Part shown: in pieces, positions 28,260 to 36,126 of the stretch | How positions within the stretch are numbered: the stretch's first letter is position 1 | How the letters are laid out: each line of letters begins with the position of its first letter | Source: Pseudomonas sp. URIL14HWK12:I12 | GTDB lineage: Bacteria > Pseudomonadota > Gammaproteobacteria > Pseudomonadales > Pseudomonadaceae | Reading direction: 5' to 3' | Length of the DNA stretch: 64,000 nt | Assembly (NCBI RefSeq): GCF_003097135.1 | Contig: NZ_QEQL01000003.1 | Coordinates: 62,001-126,000, forward strand | Position numbers and translations under genes: made by a program | Notes under the pieces: model-generated | Databases searched by the model: none | What the model was told of the DNA's origin: nothing | Seen by the model: the letters and a program-made list of their open reading frames with translations, nothing else

Positions 28260-28715
28260 TTACCGCGTGTGGGACCGCATGCGTTGCGCGCGGGTTTGGC
28301 GCATCGCGCGGTAATCCCTCAGGCGCTGTCGCATTTCTCGATGGCGCCGGCTGTTGACCGCCAGAAGCCCCAGCAGCGCCAGCGCCAGCCCGCCCATGGC
28401 CATCTTCTGTTCGAGCCCCGAGCCGGCCTGCCACCAGGCGATCAGGTTCGCCCCGCCACTGAACAGCAGCAGGGTCACCAGAGCCTGGGTGCCCCACCTG
28501 AAGCCCCTTATCATCGCAAAGGTCGCCAGCGACCAGGCAAGGGCGCAGCCCATGAGCGTGAAGAACGGGGCTGCCAATTCATTTCTCGGCGCGTGGAGCA
28601 GGCCCAACAGGAAGTTGGCCGACACCAGAGACAAAACGCCGGCCACATACATCACGGCAAACACTGCGAAATGGCGTCGCAGGAACCTGCGCAGCTCCAG
28701 CCGTTGCTCGATCAT
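28260..28715 (-). CDS. Small integral membrane protein coupled to the 28712-29620 gene
   Basis: The 151-residue protein has about four hydrophobic helices (for example AVFAVMYVAGVLSLVSANFLL, FFTLMGCALAWSLATFAMI) and a strongly basic tail (RRHREMRQRLRDYRAMRQTRAQRMRSH). Its ATG overlaps the upstream stop as ATGA, and GGAGG lies 6 bases before it, so translation is coupled. It matches no family I can name. The tight pairing with an unknown partner fits an immunity or accessory protein, but this is inference only. Confidence 0.72.
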   Translation of the reverse strand: MIEQRLELRRFLRRHFAVFAVMYVAGVLSLVSANFLLGLLHAPRNELAAPFFTLMGCALAWSLATFAMIRGFRWGTQALVTLLLFSGGANLIAWWQAGSGLEQKMAMGGLALALLGLLAVNSRRHREMRQRLRDYRAMRQTRAQRMRSHTR

Positions 28716-29620
28716 TGCACCTCCTCGTACAGCGCCAGGGCAATGGAGTTGAGGTTGCCACTGGCGCCGCTGCCCACCAGCGAGAGCGCGCCGCCCAGCG
28801 AATCCTTGATCATGGTTTTGGTGGCATGGCGCAGCTCGGTGGGCGAATGGCGTACTGGCAAACGCCCAGCGCGCTGTTCCAGTTTCAACAGCTTGCCGGT
28901 GAGCGTAGGGTCCTTGATCTTGAGCAGTTCCTGGGTGAGCCGCTTGCGCTCGGCGCGGTTGAGCGTGCCCAGAATCGCCCGCCATGGCCGGCCGGTAGAA
29001 GCCTTGAGGGTGCGTACGTATTTGACGGTCGTGAGCGCCGAGCCGCCCGCACCGGCCAGCGACACCACGTCCAGGATCGACATGGTCGTGGTGTACCACT
29101 CGCTGTCGTCCAGGGCATCGTTGAAGCTGGGGTCGGCTACCTCCGCAGCAGTGCGTACGCCACCGGCAACGCATTGAAGCGTCGCCGCAGTGGCTGCCGC
29201 GCCCCCCAAGTAGGTCAGCGCCAGGCTGGCGCCGCCGGTGAACGGCACGGCCACCGTGCCGCTGAACACCACCAGCCAGCTCAGCACGGCGCCCGTGCAC
29301 GACAACGCCATGTTGGCTGCCTCAACCACCAGGCGCGATTCGCGCGGGTTGTTTTCTACCTTCTGCACGAACTGCTGGGGCGAGGTGTAGCGCGGGGTGG
29401 CGCGCAGGATGATGCGTTTGGGCAGGATGCTGCAGATCGGCCTGAATTCACGCAGGGTGATGACATTGAACTCTTCGTCGATGAACACCACCCCGGCACC
29501 GACGATGCCGGGGTCGGCGTCGATGGCCGCGAACAGCTTGGGCAGGTTGAAGCGCGCCTCGGCACGGGCGCGTGCCATGCCGTTGAGAGGGGACAGGGAG
29601 TCGGGAAGTGCGGGCGGCAC
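28712..29620 (-). CDS. Unknown protein with glycine/alanine-rich hydrophobic core
   Basis: The 302-residue protein has a soluble N-terminal part (about 1-95; LPKLFAAIDADPGIVGAGVVFIDEEFNVITLREF) and a central pair of long hydrophobic segments (ALSCTGAVLSWLVVFSGTVAVPFTGGASLALTYLGGAAATAATLQC). A helical part follows, with a third small-residue segment (ILDVVSLAGAGGSALTTVKYV) and a basic region. There is no signal peptide. Gly/Ala-rich hairpins of this sort are seen in pore-forming toxins and secretion-system effectors, but I recognise no named domain. It forms a two-gene, translationally coupled unit with a small membrane protein. Confidence 0.68.
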   Translation of the reverse strand: MPPALPDSLSPLNGMARARAEARFNLPKLFAAIDADPGIVGAGVVFIDEEFNVITLREFRPICSILPKRIILRATPRYTSPQQFVQKVENNPRESRLVVEAANMALSCTGAVLSWLVVFSGTVAVPFTGGASLALTYLGGAAATAATLQCVAGGVRTAAEVADPSFNDALDDSEWYTTTMSILDVVSLAGAGGSALTTVKYVRTLKASTGRPWRAILGTLNRAERKRLTQELLKIKDPTLTGKLLKLEQRAGRLPVRHSPTELRHATKTMIKDSLGGALSLVGSGASGNLNSIALALYEEVQ

Positions 29621-29730
29621 TGTGCAGGTCCTTGCTCAGTGGAATGAGCGAGGAAGTATCGGCGCTGTGCGGGGATCGCACAACCCAGAGGGCAGGCGCG
29701 CGGCTTGTCGCGCGCCTGCATCACCTGGCT

Positions 29731-31611
29731 TCAGATCTTGAAGCCATCTACCAGTTGCTTGAGCCGCCCAGCTTGCTGCGACAGCGCCGCGCAATCACCC
29801 AGGGTGGCGTTGAGGTTGGCCACGCCCTGTTGGTTCAGGGTGTTGATGTGGGTGACGTCCACATTGAGCGTTTCCACCACGCTGCTCTGCTCTTCGGTGG
29901 CGGCCGCGACCGACTGGTTCATGCCGTCGATCTGGCCGATGCGCTGGGTCACTTCCTGCAAGCGCTCGCCGGCCTGGTTGGCCACCTCCATGCTCGACTG
30001 GCTGGAGGCCTGGCTCTGGTTCATCGTCTCGACCGCTTCCTGGGAGCCGGCCTGCAGCTCGCCAATCATGCCGTGGATTTCGTCGGCCGATTGCTGGGTG
30101 CGGTGCGCCAGGTTGCGTACCTCATCGGCGACCACTGCAAAACCGCGCCCGGCGTCACCGGCACGGGCCGCCTCGATGGCCGCATTGAGTGCCAGCAGGT
30201 TGGTTTGCTGGGAGATGCCTTTGATCACATCGAGGATCTGCCCGATGTTGTCGGTGCTGGCGTTAAGCTTTTCGATATGGATGCACGAATCACTGATCTT
30301 CGCCGACAGCGAGGTCATCGCCTGCAGGGTCTGCTCAACCACCGACCGGCCTGCCTCGGCCTGGTGGCGCGCGCCGCTAGCCTGGCTTGAGGCGTCGGAG
30401 GCATTACGGGCGATTTCCTGGGCAGCGGCGCCCAGCTCGTTGATCGCGGCAGCCACACTGCTGGTGCGTGCGCTTTGCTCATCGAAACCGATGATCGAAG
30501 CATTGGACGACTCCACGACCCGTTGCGAGAGGTCGTGCACCTGGCGAGTGGCCGAAGACACCTCCTTGATCGAGGCGTGCACACGCTCCACGAACTGGTT
30601 GAAAGCGCCGCCCAGCTGGGCAAATTCGTCATTGCCCTGAATCTGCAGGCGGCGGGTGAGGTCGCCTTCGCCCTGGGCGATGTCCTGCATGGCACGGCCC
30701 ATGTCGGTCAACGGGCGCATCAGTGCGCGGATCAGCAAGCTCAGCAGTATCGCGATCAAACCGACGGCGATAACCATCGCCGCCAGCGCAGAGCTGCGGA
30801 ACTGGCGCAGAGGTGCGTAGGCTTTTTCAGCGTCGATCGACAGGCCGATGTACCACTGCGCCCCCGGCAGGCCTTCCACCGGGGTGAACGACAACAGGCG
30901 CTGCTCGCCGCCGAGTGTCACCCCGTGCAGGGGCCGATCCAGGGTAATGACCTGGCCGGGGTATATATCCTTGAGGTTCTTCAGCACCTGGGTTTTGTCC
31001 GGGCTGACGATCACCTGGCCATCGGCGCTTACCAGGAACGCATAGCCTATACCGCCGAAGTCTACGGAGTTGATCATCTTGACCAGGGTGTCGAGGCTTA
31101 CGTCGCCACCGGCCACGCCCACCACCTTGCCGTTTTCGCGGATCGGGCTTGCCACGGTCACCACCAGGCCACCCACGGAGGCCTGGTATGGCGCGCTGAT
31201 GATCGCCTTGTCGGCTTCTACCGTGCTGGTGTACCAAGGCCGCTTGCGGGGGTCGTAGCCGGCCGGCATCTCGACGTTCGGGCGCTGGGTGAATACACCC
31301 TTGTCATCACCCACATAGGTGAACTGGAAGGTAGAGGTCAGGCTAGGCTGGCCGATCAGCGTGCCCAGATCACTGTGCACGCCTTGCGCCGCCACGTTTT
31401 GCTGCAGGTTGTTCAGCAACAGCACGCGGCCGCCCAGCCAATGCTGAATGCTGGTGGCAGTGAGCTCTCCAGCCTGGCTGACCGAGGCTTCGAGGTTCTG
31501 ATCGATGGTCTTGCGCTGAAGGTAGTCGTTGTAGAACGTGAACAAGGCAAAAGCCACGATCACTACCGCGGAAGCGGCCAGCAGGATCTTGTGACGAAAT
31601 TTAAGCGTCAT
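29731..31611 (-). CDS. Methyl-accepting chemotaxis protein with dCache_1 sensor (PctA-like, probably amino acids)
   Basis: The receptor has about 626 residues (629 if translation starts at GTG 31620). Its N-terminus, [31 protein letters not shown], closely resembles the PctA/PctB/PctC receptors of P. aeruginosa. The double-Cache sensor carries the amino-acid-binding pattern: YDPRKRPWY, then SAPYQ and [10 protein letters not shown]. After the second membrane helix come HAMP and a signalling domain with [32 protein letters not shown]. Neither start has a clear Shine-Dalgarno sequence. Likely ligand class is L-amino acids or GABA; the specific ligand cannot be read from the sequence. Confidence 0.92.
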   Translation of the reverse strand: MTLKFRHKILLAASAVVIVAFALFTFYNDYLQRKTIDQNLEASVSQAGELTATSIQHWLGGRVLLLNNLQQNVAAQGVHSDLGTLIGQPSLTSTFQFTYVGDDKGVFTQRPNVEMPAGYDPRKRPWYTSTVEADKAIISAPYQASVGGLVVTVASPIRENGKVVGVAGGDVSLDTLVKMINSVDFGGIGYAFLVSADGQVIVSPDKTQVLKNLKDIYPGQVITLDRPLHGVTLGGEQRLLSFTPVEGLPGAQWYIGLSIDAEKAYAPLRQFRSSALAAMVIAVGLIAILLSLLIRALMRPLTDMGRAMQDIAQGEGDLTRRLQIQGNDEFAQLGGAFNQFVERVHASIKEVSSATRQVHDLSQRVVESSNASIIGFDEQSARTSSVAAAINELGAAAQEIARNASDASSQASGARHQAEAGRSVVEQTLQAMTSLSAKISDSCIHIEKLNASTDNIGQILDVIKGISQQTNLLALNAAIEAARAGDAGRGFAVVADEVRNLAHRTQQSADEIHGMIGELQAGSQEAVETMNQSQASSQSSMEVANQAGERLQEVTQRIGQIDGMNQSVAAATEEQSSVVETLNVDVTHINTLNQQGVANLNATLGDCAALSQQAGRLKQLVDGFKI

Positions 31612-31620
31612 AGGAGGCAC

Positions 31621-31925
31621 TCGATGGTTGTTTTAAAGCCCGGCCGGTCTATCTCGCCGGTTGTAGAGTCAGGCGCATCGGTGTTTTCGGCTGGCTAAAA
31701 CCTTTCTTTAACGCTTTGACCGGTATTGGACGAGCGGTGCACGCTGGAAGCGTTTTATTCAAAATTGGAACATTTTGCATAAGCTAATATGCAAATATTG
31801 CATTATAAAACCCGGCCTCTGCGTTAACATCCGGTGCGTTGGCCTGCTGCGGCAGGCATCATTTCCGGCGAGACCGCGCGTGCGGATCGGCCCACTTTGC
31901 CTGTGAAGGTATCTGGAGGCGATTC
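31621..31925. promoter_or_regulatory. Regulatory region before the sulfonate-binding protein gene
   Basis: This gap of about 305 bp between divergent genes has an AT-rich core at 31745-31815. It contains a perfect palindrome ATGCAA-ata-TTGCAT (31789-31803) and a further TGCAT at 31776-31780, giving three similarly spaced half-sites that could bind a LysR-type regulator such as CysB. A ribosome-binding GGAGG at 31915-31919 serves GTG 31926. No ORF with coding character is present. Confidence 0.5.
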
Positions 31926-32879
31926 GTGCGATATTTCAAACAGCTGGCCGCTGGCCTTGCTTTGGTTGGCCTGAGCGCCAGCGCCGTGGCCGAAACCCTG
32001 GTGGTTGGCGACCAGAGTTACAACGCCCGCGCAGTGATGGAAGCCGCCGGTGTGCTGGCCGACCTGCCCTACACCCTGGAATGGAAGCAGTTCACCGCAG
32101 GCTCGCCGGTCGCCGAAGCCCTGAACGTGGGCAGCCTCGACATCGGCCTGCTGGGCGATGCGCCACCGCTGTTTCTCGGGGCACTCGGTGCGCCGATCAA
32201 GGTGATCGGGGTCAGCCAGCAAAGCCGCCAGGGCGTTGCGATCCTGGTGCGCAAGGGGTCCGATATCCACAGCCTGCAAGACCTGCGGGGCAAGCGTGCG
32301 GCGATCTGGAAGGGCTCCTGGAGCCAGCAGTTGCTGCTGACCGCCCTGGACAACGCCGGGGTACCGCGCGATACCGTGCAATACAGCTACCTCAGCGCCC
32401 TGGACGCTTCCCATGCACTGGACGGCGGCTCGGTCGACGTGATCGCGACCTGGGAACCCTACGTTACCCAGCAGGAGCGCCAAGGTGCGCGGGTACTGGC
32501 CACGGCCGAGGGGTTGATCCCGGCGCAGAGCTTCGTGGTGGCCAACAACGCGGCCATCAAGGATAAACGTGCACCTATCGAAGACTTCCTCAAGCGCCTG
32601 CGCAAGGCCCGCGACTGGGCCCTGAGCGACCCGGCGCATACCGCCGCCTACGCCGAGGCCTGGGCCAAGAGCAGCCGTGCCGACAGCGAGATCGCACGTA
32701 TCTGGTTCGCCCGCGCGCAAACCGATGTTGCTGCCCCTACAGCCGAAACGGTAGCCAACGCTCAGAAGACCGTGGATTTCTTCGCAGGGCTCGGCCTGAT
32801 CAAAACCTACTCGGCCGCTGGGCTGTTCGATACGTCCTTTGCAGGCGCACTGGCCGGCAGCCAGGAGAAGCACCCATGA
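31926..32879 (+). CDS. Aliphatic sulfonate-type ABC transporter substrate-binding protein
   Basis: The 317-residue protein starts at GTG 31926, which gives a clean signal peptide (YFKQLAAGLALVGLSASAVAET) and follows GGAGG by 6 bases. The body has the SsuA/TauA pattern: VAEALNVGSLDIGLLGDAPPLFLGALGAPIKVIGVSQQS, then VRKGSDIHSLQDLRGKRAAIWKGSWSQQLLLTALDNAG. It should bind sulfonates or similar organosulfur compounds in the periplasm. It overlaps the monooxygenase gene by ATGA, so both are translated together. No permease or ATPase gene adjoins, which is unusual for this kind of system. Confidence 0.88.
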   Translation: MRYFKQLAAGLALVGLSASAVAETLVVGDQSYNARAVMEAAGVLADLPYTLEWKQFTAGSPVAEALNVGSLDIGLLGDAPPLFLGALGAPIKVIGVSQQSRQGVAILVRKGSDIHSLQDLRGKRAAIWKGSWSQQLLLTALDNAGVPRDTVQYSYLSALDASHALDGGSVDVIATWEPYVTQQERQGARVLATAEGLIPAQSFVVANNAAIKDKRAPIEDFLKRLRKARDWALSDPAHTAAYAEAWAKSSRADSEIARIWFARAQTDVAAPTAETVANAQKTVDFFAGLGLIKTYSAAGLFDTSFAGALAGSQEKHP

Positions 32880-34180
32880 GCAAACGGCAGATCAAGCTGG
32901 GCGCGTTGACCATGGGCTGCGGCGGCCCGGGGCGGCATAACCTGTGGCTGGACCCGGAACTGCCCGCCGACGCCAGCGTGAACATCGACTGGTACGTGAG
33001 CATCGCCCAGCAGGCCGAGGCGGCGCTGTTCGACCTGATCTTCATCGTCGACAGCCAGTTCATCACCCCCGGCTCACCCTCGCACTACCTCAACCGCCTG
33101 GAACCGCTCACCCTGCTCTCGGCCTTGGCGATGGCCACTCGCAACCTGGGCTTGGTGGGCACGCTCACCACCTCCTATAACACCCCCTTCAACGTTGCAC
33201 GCCGGCTGGCGTCGCTCGATTTGATCAGCAAGGGCCGCGCCGGCTGGAACGTCGTCACCAGCGCAGACGCAGGCACCGCCGGCAACTACAGCCGCGACGA
33301 GCACTACGACTACGACACCCGCTACGGCCGTGCCGCCGAGCATGTGAAAGTGGTGCAGGGGCTCTGGCAGTCCTATGAGGATGACGCCTTCGTGCGCGAC
33401 CGCACCACCGGGCAGTTCTTCGACCCCACCAAATTGCATGCGCTGAACCACAAGGGCGAGCATTTTCAGGTCGCCGGCCCGCTGAACATTCAGCGCTCGC
33501 CGCAAGGCCAGCCGGTGATCTTCCAGGCGGGTGATTCGGAGCAAGGCCGCGAGCTGGGCGCCGCCACGGCGGATGTGATCTTCACCCACGCCGCCAGCAT
33601 CGAGCAGGGCCAGGCGTTCTATCGCGACGTCAAAGGCCGCGCTGAACGCCTGGGCCGAGACCCCGAGCAACTGCTGGTGCTGCCGGGGGCGGAAATCTAT
33701 GTGGGCGACACCGACGAGCACGCCCGCGAGATCGAGCGGCATTACCACCAGGCCGATCACAGTTTCGAGCTCGCGCTCAAGGAATTCGGCCGCAACTTCG
33801 GCTGGTACGACTTCAGCCAGTACGACCTCGATGCACCGTTCCCCCAGCAGAGCCTGGAAGCCGCGCGCAGCAGCTTTTTCACCAATGCCAAACGCATCGC
33901 CGACCAGGCTCGGGAAAAGGGCTTCACCTTGCGCCAGGCCGTGGAGTTCGGGCGCCAGTTACGCCCCGGGGCATTTGTGGGCAGTGCCTCGACGGTGGCC
34001 GAAAAGATGGCCGCTTGGTTCGAGGCGCGCGCGGTCGATGGCTTCAATATCTATATCGGCCACCCTGAGCAGTTCCGGCGCTTTACGCAGGAGGTCGTGC
34101 CGTTGCTGCAGGCCCGGGGCCTGTACCGCACAGCTTATGAAGGGACCACCTTGCGTGACAGCCTGGGGCTTAGGCGCTGA
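32876..34180 (+). CDS. FMN-dependent monooxygenase, NtaA/SnaA/DszA family
   Basis: The 434-residue luciferase-like protein carries the hallmarks of the NtaA/DszA group: KLGALTMGCGGPGRHNLW, VSIAQQAEAALFDLIFIVDS, SLDLISKGRAGWNVVTSADAGTAGNYSRDEHYDYDTRYGRA, and QRSPQGQPVIFQAGDSEQGRELGAATADVIFTHA. It needs reduced FMN from a separate reductase. Translational coupling to a sulfonate-type binding protein suggests that it cleaves an organosulfur compound as a sulfur source. Substrate not defined by sequence; related enzymes act on sulfones, sulfides or EDTA-like amines. Confidence 0.9.
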   Translation: MSKRQIKLGALTMGCGGPGRHNLWLDPELPADASVNIDWYVSIAQQAEAALFDLIFIVDSQFITPGSPSHYLNRLEPLTLLSALAMATRNLGLVGTLTTSYNTPFNVARRLASLDLISKGRAGWNVVTSADAGTAGNYSRDEHYDYDTRYGRAAEHVKVVQGLWQSYEDDAFVRDRTTGQFFDPTKLHALNHKGEHFQVAGPLNIQRSPQGQPVIFQAGDSEQGRELGAATADVIFTHAASIEQGQAFYRDVKGRAERLGRDPEQLLVLPGAEIYVGDTDEHAREIERHYHQADHSFELALKEFGRNFGWYDFSQYDLDAPFPQQSLEAARSSFFTNAKRIADQAREKGFTLRQAVEFGRQLRPGAFVGSASTVAEKMAAWFEARAVDGFNIYIGHPEQFRRFTQEVVPLLQARGLYRTAYEGTTLRDSLGLRR

Positions 34181-34401
34181 CCAGGCTCCCAGGCCTGCGA
34201 CGGCTCTATTCAGCCATCTCCACGCTAGGCGATAGCCAATGGCTTACACGCTGTGGTGGCAATGTCCACTATTGCAGGAGCGGCCCAGGCCCTAATCTAC
34301 ACCTACCCAACGCGCTGTCACGGATTGCAGCGCGACGATCACGGATGGTCGACCATGGCCAGGAGGCTGCCGGCAGGATGCTGGGATGGTAATGGGCACA
34401 G

Positions 34402-34424
34402 AACCCGCTTCGGCGGGTTTTTTT
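34402..34424 (+). terminator. Rho-independent terminator
   Basis: The stem AACCCGC / GCGGGTT with a TTCG loop is followed by a run of seven T. It lies 220 bp after the monooxygenase stop, before the convergent membrane-protein gene. The rest of the 34181-34473 gap shows no ORF and no other clear signal. Confidence 0.85.
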
Positions 34425-34473
34425 GTGGCCGCGATTTATGCCACTGAGCAGGCTCAGCGCATTGCCTGCCAGC

Positions 34474-35028
34474 TCACGGGGCCTCAGGCGGCAACCACTG
34501 CGAACCGCCATACCGCCGGCGCAGCCACGTTGCCGGCCACATTACCAGGCTCAGCACCGCCAGGTATTCCACGAAGCGAAAGGGCGACACGATCCAACCG
34601 CTCAACTCGCGCACCACCTCACCGTGGGCATCGATGAAGCGGAATTCGTAGTTCACGGCCGTAGTGCCCGCAGCGTGGCTCACCAGTTCGTGGGCCCGCA
34701 ACACTGCTCCGGCGGGCGCGAACACCCATTCCAGCGGCAGGTTGTAGAGCGGGTTGCCGCGCATGTCGAGAAACATCCCCAGAAAAGCGAAGTACACGAT
34801 CAGCACAGCGACTGGAATGGGTTTATCCCAACTGAGCCGGGCCTTCCAGACAACCAGGCAGAACACCAGCAGCAACGCACCGCTGGCAAAGCCGTCGATG
34901 AAGGTTATGCCTTGGAAGAACCCGAAGAGGGCCAGGCCGATCAGGCCCATGCAGGCCATGCCGACAATAGCGACCAGAAAGATGGTCAGGACGGTGAAGA
35001 GGGCGGAGCGCTGCTTGGGTGTGTTCAT
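34474..35028 (-). CDS. Unknown membrane protein
   Basis: The 184-residue protein has about four predicted membrane helices: LFTVLTIFLVAIVGMACMGLIGLALFGF, GFASGALLLVFCLVVW, IPVAVLIVYFAFLGMFLD, and FVEYLAVLSLVMWPATWL. A short extramembrane part lies between helices 3 and 4 (about residues 90-145). No family recognised. It is transcribed away from the acetyltransferase gene, leaving a small divergent promoter region. Confidence 0.75.
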   Translation of the reverse strand: MNTPKQRSALFTVLTIFLVAIVGMACMGLIGLALFGFFQGITFIDGFASGALLLVFCLVVWKARLSWDKPIPVAVLIVYFAFLGMFLDMRGNPLYNLPLEWVFAPAGAVLRAHELVSHAAGTTAVNYEFRFIDAHGEVVRELSGWIVSPFRFVEYLAVLSLVMWPATWLRRRYGGSQWLPPEAP

Positions 35029-35150
35029 GGGGCTAATCTAGCGTGTAGAGGTGACTTAGGGTTTCGGTTGGCGCGGCGATGATTGTGAATGGCGGCCAGC
35101 CGTGGCGATGATCAAGGGCAGTGGGCTTCGGCGCCCTTGCAGGAGGCAGG

Positions 35151-35615
35151 ATGAAACTTGAGATACGCCGTGCCTTACCCGAGGACGCTGCCCCCATCAG
35201 CCGCATCGTGATCGCCGCCTTGCGCCGCTCGAATTCGGCGGATTACCCCGCAGAGGTCATCGCCCAAGTGGAGCGAAATTTCACGCCGCAGGCGGTAGGC
35301 CAGCGGTTGAGCACGCGAACCGTTTTCGTGGCCTCGCTCAATGGCCGGGCCGTGGGCACCGCGAGCCTGGAAGGGCGTGTAGTCAGAAGCGTGTTCGTCG
35401 ACCCGGACTGTCACAGGCAAGGCATTGGCCGGTCGCTTATGCAGGCCGTTCACGCTTTTGCGGCGAATTCGGGGGTAAGCCGGCTGAGCGTTCCGTCTTC
35501 CATTACGGCGCAGGGCTTTTACGAAGCGCTGGGTTATGCGGCGGTTCGTGAAGTGTGCCGCGAAGGCGAGCGTACCCTCGTTATGGAAGTTAGGCTGGGG
35601 CCGGCTGAAGGCTGA
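35151..35615 (+). CDS. GNAT family N-acetyltransferase
   Basis: The 154-residue protein has the GNAT acetyl-CoA-binding motif A in VRSVFVDPDCHRQGIGRSLMQAVHAFA (consensus Q/R-x-x-G-x-G/A) and the late GFYEALGY motif B. ATG 35151 has AGGAGG 4 bases upstream, so it is chosen over 35121. Substrate unknown. It is the last backbone gene before the island. Confidence 0.88.
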   Translation: MKLEIRRALPEDAAPISRIVIAALRRSNSADYPAEVIAQVERNFTPQAVGQRLSTRTVFVASLNGRAVGTASLEGRVVRSVFVDPDCHRQGIGRSLMQAVHAFAANSGVSRLSVPSSITAQGFYEALGYAAVREVCREGERTLVMEVRLGPAEG

Positions 35616-35647
35616 GCGAACGTGCGGAGAAGGCCCAGAAAAAGCAA

Positions 35648-35674
35648 AAGGCCCAGGTATGTGACCTGAGCCTT
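35648..35674 (-). terminator. Stranded terminator of the original tRNA-Arg gene
   Basis: Read on the minus strand, AAGGCTCAGGT-cacat-ACCTGGGCCTT is followed by TTTTG and TTTTT: an intrinsic terminator pointing left. It lies 8 bp beyond the partial tRNA copy at the left end of the island. It therefore looks like the terminator that followed the tRNA before the island separated them by about 18.9 kb. Confidence 0.75.
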
Positions 35675-35678
35675 CTTG

Positions 35679-35726
35679 AGATGGCGCACTCGGCGGGATT
35701 CGAACCCACGACCCCTGCCTTCGGAG
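35679..35726. repeat. attL: partial tRNA-Arg 3' end, 48-bp direct repeat
   Basis: These 48 bases are identical to 54566-54613. They hold the 3' half of tRNA-Arg from the anticodon loop to CCA (35682-35726, minus strand) plus 3 bp beyond. The identity stops exactly at the anticodon loop, a usual crossover site for tyrosine integrases. It marks the left end of the island and is not a functional tRNA. Confidence 0.95.
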
Positions 35727-36126
35727 TCCTAGAAGTCGGCGTTTAGAAACAATACGTTAGCCGATATTAGCTTGCTGATCAACGAGTTAGGTTAGCTCGT
35801 GTTAGCTCGATTTCGCCGTGATTAGTGGGCTGAGTGTGGCAAATTTGTGGCAATGCTTGCCAGCGGATGTCTTCGAGGCGTTTGGCTCATTACTAGAAGT
35901 GTCTAGCGCCTCGCCAACTGAGGTTGATTGGGCTTGCCACAGGGATCTAGCATTTTTCTAGCTCGCTGATTCTCTGAGCGTAGCCGCCCTATCCGGCGCG
36001 GAGACACGGTTTTCTGCCGCTTGGCCAGTGGTAGCGCTATGTAGCTAGATGGCAGGAGTAGGGCCTAACCGCTTGATTCATTCAAGCTAAACTAGCGTTT
36101 TTGCGAGCGATTCTTGGAGCTCCAGC
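35727..36126. other. Island left end, non-coding, integrase arm-like repeats
   Basis: No gene is seen in these 400 bp. The segment 35831-35853 is repeated exactly at 54476-54498 near the other end and contains two tandem TGTGGCAA units. An inverted copy (TTGCCACA) is at 35934-35941. A cluster of GTTAG/TTAGCT repeats lies at 35756-35808. These look like binding sites for the integrase and its accessory factor. The promoter for the first methylase gene must lie in the right part; TTGGAG precedes its GTG by 7 bases. Confidence 0.6.

Noticed and set aside
35682-35726. Second tRNA-Arg gene at the left island end
   Set aside because: Only the 3' half is present; the acceptor 5' strand, D arm and half of the anticodon stem are missing, so it is an attachment-site remnant.
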